Source: Helicobacter trogontum
GTDB taxonomy: Bacteria > Campylobacterota > Campylobacteria > Campylobacterales > Helicobacteraceae
NCBI RefSeq assembly: GCF_000765905.2
Contig: NZ_JRPL02000003.1
Coordinates: forward strand, 98,888-162,887
Length of the DNA stretch: 64,000 nucleotides
Direction: 5' to 3'
Position numbers and translations under genes: made by a program. This document shows, piece by piece, positions 60,789 to 64,000 of the stretch (its first letter is position 1; each line of letters begins with the position of its first letter). The notes under the pieces are model-generated. The model had not been told where the DNA came from. It worked only from the letters and a program-made list of their open reading frames with translations, and did no database searches.

Positions 60789-61356
60789 GATGAATTAAAG
60801 GATAGAGTAGCATAGAGATATTGTGTTTTAACTTTTATTTTAGGTGTAAATTCAAAGCGATCTAATATCAAACTATTTAAGTAAATAAGCCATTATCGCC
60901 CAAAATATCTAGGCTTAGGATGGGGTAGTAGTTAGATGCAAAACATAATGACTAGAACATCTGACTATTGTCAATGGGTTCACAGAAATATATGTTATCA
61001 TTATTTATTGGGTTTTAATTTTATAAGCATAGAGAGAGGTGCAAATATGATGCAACATGTTTAGAATCGATTAAAACATACTTGTAACAATATGAAATCC
61101 AAATACAACATCCAACAACTATCTACGTGATTGAAATTCTAGATTCTATCCCACAAAATCAGTTAGGTTTATCAAAAAGATTCTGGATTGCCATTTTTAG
61201 CTTTATGTAAGCAGCCATTTAATCCTATAATGTTTGCAGTTTATCTTTTAGTTTTATTCCATATTGGTTAAAGTTGATTTTCACACTATCTACTTTCTTT
61301 ACTAAAGAATAAAGGTTATTATTCATTTGATTGTGTATTACTTATTTTGAAAAACC
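60789..61356. other. Intergenic region at the border of the toxin/immunity array
   Basis: About 570 bases between the convergent TonB receptor gene and the immunity array. No gene, terminator or att-like repeat was recognised. Confidence 0.5.
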
Positions 61357-62046
61357 TTAACAAAGATTATTTTCTATAGAATGTTTTAAAACATCAAATA
61401 CTTCTATACTTCCATCACCATATTCTATAGTAAAGTCTCTTTCTTCAATGGCTTTTTGATTATTTTTTAGAATTTTTAATGCTTGTTCTTTTTGATTAAG
61501 TTCTATAAGTAGTAAAACTTGCATTAAGGTTCTATCTTGCCAAATAGTATCTTCATTTTCTTCATAATTGTAAATAAAATCATAAAGCCCTTTTATTGTG
61601 TTAGTAGTATCAGTTTTAAAAGCTTCAATAAGAGTATCTATGCTTTCTTTATAAGCTTTTAAAAAGCTATGATAAGAATCACTTGGCATATCATCTAATC
61701 CAGATTGTTTTAAATCGTTCAAATTGGTAAATTCCATACTTTTAAAAGAAAATGGAAAAGATCTAACGCCATGTTGATTTAAAATTTTAAAATCCAAATT
61801 AGGCTCATCAAGTCCTATTGTCCTACATAAAATTTCATCACTTTTCATAGATTTTACTCTAAAAGAAACACTAAAACTTATGTAATCATCTTCTTCTTCT
61901 AAATAATGTTCAAAAGTAAAAAGTAAGTCGTCAAAAACACCATAAGTGATAAATTCTTCTGTTTTTAAACCATATTGTGCTGAAAATTTGTCCAGTTTTT
62001 TGCAAAATTTTAGAACAATATCATCTAAGATTTCTTGTTGCGTCAT
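61357..62046 (-). CDS. Hypothetical protein, candidate orphan immunity protein
   Basis: A 229-residue acidic soluble protein with no signal or membrane span and no recognised family. It has an alpha/beta N-terminal part (FITYGVFDDLLFTFEHYLEE) and a helical C-terminal part (YESIDTLIEAF-like helices; MQVLLLIELNQKEQALKILK). It sits directly downstream, on the same strand, of a PoNi-like immunity gene, with a clean AAAGGAAT site and a 73-base gap that lacks the terminator present after the other immunity copy. Position, acidity and size fit an immunity protein from an older cassette; this is inference. Confidence 0.6.
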   Translation of the reverse strand: MTQQEILDDIVLKFCKKLDKFSAQYGLKTEEFITYGVFDDLLFTFEHYLEEEDDYISFSVSFRVKSMKSDEILCRTIGLDEPNLDFKILNQHGVRSFPFSFKSMEFTNLNDLKQSGLDDMPSDSYHSFLKAYKESIDTLIEAFKTDTTNTIKGLYDFIYNYEENEDTIWQDRTLMQVLLLIELNQKEQALKILKNNQKAIEERDFTIEYGDGSIEVFDVLKHSIENNLC

Positions 62047-62114
62047 TTAAATTCCTTTGTAAAATTATTTTACTATTTTTTACTTTGTTTAATTTGAAAA
62101 TTAAAAACCCACTA

Positions 62115-62805
62115 TAAGATTAAATTAAATCATAAGGAAAGTATTTGTATTGTTTAAATTCTTCTTTATCTAAATTCATTAGCTTTACAATTGCTGCACC
62201 TTCAAGATCCCAAGTATCTAGAGGATCTCTTAATCTTGTATGTTTTTTCATATATTGATGTAAAAACTCAATATCCTTAGTAGCTACAAATTCTTTAATA
62301 AGCTCGTGTTCTTTGCGAATACATTTGCGTTCTAAATTTAAGTTTTTACCCTTAGATCCTATAAAATGTAAAAACCAATCTCTATTGAGAATATCTCTTC
62401 TTTTTCTCTCATCTTCTTCTATTAATTCTAATACACAAGCACTATCCATATCTAATAATACTCTAATGCAAAGTTCAAGAGCATTTCCTCTATAATAACC
62501 AATATCAATTCCTACTTCTAAACGATGTTCTTGTTTTAATAATACGTATGCTTCTAAATCTTTTTTAACTAGATTTATATCATCACCACGAGAGTATTTA
62601 TCCATAGCAATACATTTTTTTCTATCTGTTATACAAAAAAGACAAGTTTCTCTTTTTCCTAATGGAAGTTCTAAAAGTATTTTTTCGGATTTTTTAATTT
62701 TTTCTTCACACTCTATTATATGTTTCGTAAAATACGCTTCATCTCTCTTAGTATCTCTTAGCATTTTTTATCCTTTATTATGGTATTTGTTTGATAAAAC
62801 CTAAT
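62115..62805 (-). repeat. Direct repeat copy 1 (immunity gene plus toxin 3' end)
   Basis: 691 bases that appear identical, by eye, to 63310-64000 at a constant offset of 1195 bases. It includes the whole immunity gene and the last bases of the toxin gene. The left boundary is a two-base indel beside CCCACT; the right boundary is not known because copy 2 reaches the window end. Confidence 0.9.
62120..62764 (-). CDS. PoNi-type immunity protein (DUF1910/DUF1911), copy 1
   Basis: Likely cytoplasmic immunity protein of 214 residues. The N-terminal part fits DUF1910 (RDTKRDEAYFTKHIIECEEK; IAMDKYSRGDDINLVKKDL) and the C-terminal part fits DUF1911 (DTWDLEGAAIVKLMNLD, terminal YKYFPYDLI). These form the PoNi family, known to neutralise PoNe nuclease toxins of type VI/VII and other systems. 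It follows a TNT-like toxin tip by 13 bases with its own AAAGGA site. Its product is identical to copy 2. The family call comes from remembered motifs and not a search. Confidence 0.7.
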   Translation of the reverse strand: MLRDTKRDEAYFTKHIIECEEKIKKSEKILLELPLGKRETCLFCITDRKKCIAMDKYSRGDDINLVKKDLEAYVLLKQEHRLEVGIDIGYYRGNALELCIRVLLDMDSACVLELIEEDERKRRDILNRDWFLHFIGSKGKNLNLERKCIRKEHELIKEFVATKDIEFLHQYMKKHTRLRDPLDTWDLEGAAIVKLMNLDKEEFKQYKYFPYDLI

Positions 62806-63241
62806 TGCATTAAGTCTTCTATGGAAATAGGAAGTTTAATTTGTGTTCCTTCACCTTCTTGATCAAAGTATGGAGATATTTTACCTTCTTTTGGGGAATG
62901 GAATTTGTTTTCTTCTTTTAAATTTTTAATATCTTTTTTTAATTCTTCATTCCCACTCATTTTAATCTTTCTATCAATACTTTCTGCATTAATATCTTCT
63001 AATACTTCATATCTTTTATAGGTTTTTTGCATGGCTTCGTTATTTTCATAAGGCAATGATCTTTTTTCATAAGGTATTGTGCAGCTTTTAATTTACCTCC
63101 TATCCCTTCCCATCTTATCCTATCATACTCAATCTTAGCAAGAGGACTAGCTTGTATTTTAGCTAAAGCAAATTTAATCTTATTCTTTTTAGGTATAGCA
63201 AATATAGGATAGCCTTTTATACTCACTCCTATCAAACCCAT
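62778..63241 (-). pseudogene. Frameshifted TNT-like toxin tip (DUF4237), no delivery domain
   Basis: Two overlapping frames together read like the TNT NAD-glycohydrolase domain. Frame one (63241 downward) gives YDRIRWEGIGGKLK; joined through a one-base shift at the A4 tract (63086-63089), frame two continues SCTIPYEKRSLPYENNEA, KTYKRYEV, GKISPYFDQEGEGTQ and LMQLGFIKQIP. TNT proteins carry the same order (DRfG...G, RsLP, YHxYxV, iaPWFgqpGgGtQ, LiexGyL), with the Gln of GTQ catalytic in the M. tuberculosis toxin. No secretion or N-terminal domain and no ribosome site precede the first Met, so this looks like an orphan C-terminal cassette. Confidence 0.6.
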
Positions 63242-63291
63242 TTGTAAAACAGAATGTTTATGATTAACTTTTTCTAGTTATAAAAAGCCTT

Positions 63292-63309
63292 GTGGGTTTT
63301 TAAACCCAC
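63292..63309 (-). terminator. Rho-independent terminator after immunity copy 2
   Basis: Perfect stem GTGGGTTT / AAACCCAC with a two-base loop; on the minus strand it is followed by AAGGCTTTTTA. It lies five bases past the stop of immunity copy 2. At copy 1 only one arm (ACCCAC) remains, so transcription there can run on into the 61357-62046 gene. Confidence 0.75.
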
Positions 63310-63314
63310 TAAGA

Positions 63315-63959
63315 TTAAATTAAATCATAAGGAAAGTATTTGTATTGTTTAAATTCTTCTTTATCTAAATTCATTAGCTTTACAATTGCTGCACCTTCAA
63401 GATCCCAAGTATCTAGAGGATCTCTTAATCTTGTATGTTTTTTCATATATTGATGTAAAAACTCAATATCCTTAGTAGCTACAAATTCTTTAATAAGCTC
63501 GTGTTCTTTGCGAATACATTTGCGTTCTAAATTTAAGTTTTTACCCTTAGATCCTATAAAATGTAAAAACCAATCTCTATTGAGAATATCTCTTCTTTTT
63601 CTCTCATCTTCTTCTATTAATTCTAATACACAAGCACTATCCATATCTAATAATACTCTAATGCAAAGTTCAAGAGCATTTCCTCTATAATAACCAATAT
63701 CAATTCCTACTTCTAAACGATGTTCTTGTTTTAATAATACGTATGCTTCTAAATCTTTTTTAACTAGATTTATATCATCACCACGAGAGTATTTATCCAT
63801 AGCAATACATTTTTTTCTATCTGTTATACAAAAAAGACAAGTTTCTCTTTTTCCTAATGGAAGTTCTAAAAGTATTTTTTCGGATTTTTTAATTTTTTCT
63901 TCACACTCTATTATATGTTTCGTAAAATACGCTTCATCTCTCTTAGTATCTCTTAGCAT
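63315..63959 (-). CDS. PoNi-type immunity protein (DUF1910/DUF1911), copy 2
   Basis: Product identical in all 214 residues to copy 1. Ribosome site AAAGGA. Unlike copy 1 it is followed by an intact terminator. The bases upstream encode the end of another toxin copy, so this cassette also has the order toxin tip then immunity. Exact identity points to a very recent duplication or ongoing gene conversion. Confidence 0.7.
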   Translation of the reverse strand: MLRDTKRDEAYFTKHIIECEEKIKKSEKILLELPLGKRETCLFCITDRKKCIAMDKYSRGDDINLVKKDLEAYVLLKQEHRLEVGIDIGYYRGNALELCIRVLLDMDSACVLELIEEDERKRRDILNRDWFLHFIGSKGKNLNLERKCIRKEHELIKEFVATKDIEFLHQYMKKHTRLRDPLDTWDLEGAAIVKLMNLDKEEFKQYKYFPYDLI

Positions 63960-63972
63960 TTTTTATCCTTTA

Positions 63973-64000
63973 TTATGGTATTTGTTTGATAAAACCTAAT
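63973..64000 (-). CDS. C-terminal end of a second TNT-like toxin copy (partial)
   Basis: The last 28 bases of the window encode the same final residues (GFIKQIP, stop) as the toxin tip at 62778. The rest of the gene lies outside, so it is unknown whether this copy is intact, full-length or also an orphan tip. Confidence 0.55.

Larger units (their letters stand above)
63310..64000 (-). repeat. Direct repeat copy 2, runs to the window edge
   Basis: Matches 62115-62805 with no difference seen. Because the match continues to the last base of the window, the duplicated unit is at least 691 bases and probably longer. Confidence 0.9.

Noticed and set aside
1..64000. CRISPR array or tRNA genes
   Set aside because: No regularly spaced repeats were seen; repeated AGAATCT words are scattered irregularly. 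No cloverleaf with a T-loop consensus was noticed, but a covariance search was not possible.

Overview
The window looks like a chromosome segment of a Helicobacter-type campylobacterote (Campylobacterota), probably an enterohepatic Helicobacter. Evidence: low GC (about one third by eye), Helicobacter-style gene sets (cbpA-hspR next to secA; yidD-yidC-jag-mnmE; efp-IMPase-accD-rlmH-dksA-like; a PflA-like flagellar protein; an Hcp-type Sel1 protein; a FrxA-like nitroreductase; a Campylobacter-type single-domain globin), and a paired set of large dynamin-like proteins like that known from Campylobacter jejuni. No rRNA, tRNA, CRISPR array or insertion sequence was recognised. Intergenic stretches are unusually long (fourteen of more than 300 bases) and mostly empty.

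Layout. 0.4-6.3 kb: AhpC peroxiredoxin with a dyad operator candidate, then a tight minus-strand operon efp > IMPase-like > accD > rlmH > dksA-like > membrane protein. 7-9.4 kb: surE and three small genes. 9.6-15.2 kb: minus-strand operon amino-acid ABC permease > yidD > yidC > jag > mnmE; the usual rpmH-rnpA head is absent. 16-21.4 kb: atpB, a small membrane protein and two dynamin-like proteins, the second with a ruined P-loop. 22-26.7 kb: Hcp-like protein, dapA and an SDR with the YX6K signature of FabL enoyl-ACP reductases, followed by a large one-membrane-span protein. 27-41.4 kb: pflA-like, fabG, fbp, a HypF/Kae1-like protein, ruvC, an ADP-forming acyl-CoA synthetase with swapped domain order, rsmI, an exported protein, lpxD and an EamA transporter. 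41.4-47.8 kb: bioC with a decayed bioG upstream, a polytopic membrane protein, a flotillin/NfeD pair and a globin. 48-60.8 kb: asparaginase, an outer-membrane protein, cbpA-hspR-secA, typA, a nitroreductase and a TonB-dependent receptor.

61.3-64 kb is the most unusual part. It holds a minus-strand array of toxin/immunity cassettes: two apparently identical copies (691 bp direct repeat) of a gene whose product looks like a DUF1910/DUF1911 (PoNi-type) immunity protein. Between them lies a short open C-terminal toxin module resembling the TNT NAD-glycohydrolase fold, split by a frameshift at an A4 tract. The start of a third repeat unit runs off the right edge. This looks like a cassette reservoir for polymorphic toxin tips. 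The pairing of a TNT-like tip with a PoNi-like immunity protein is the best candidate here for an undescribed system.
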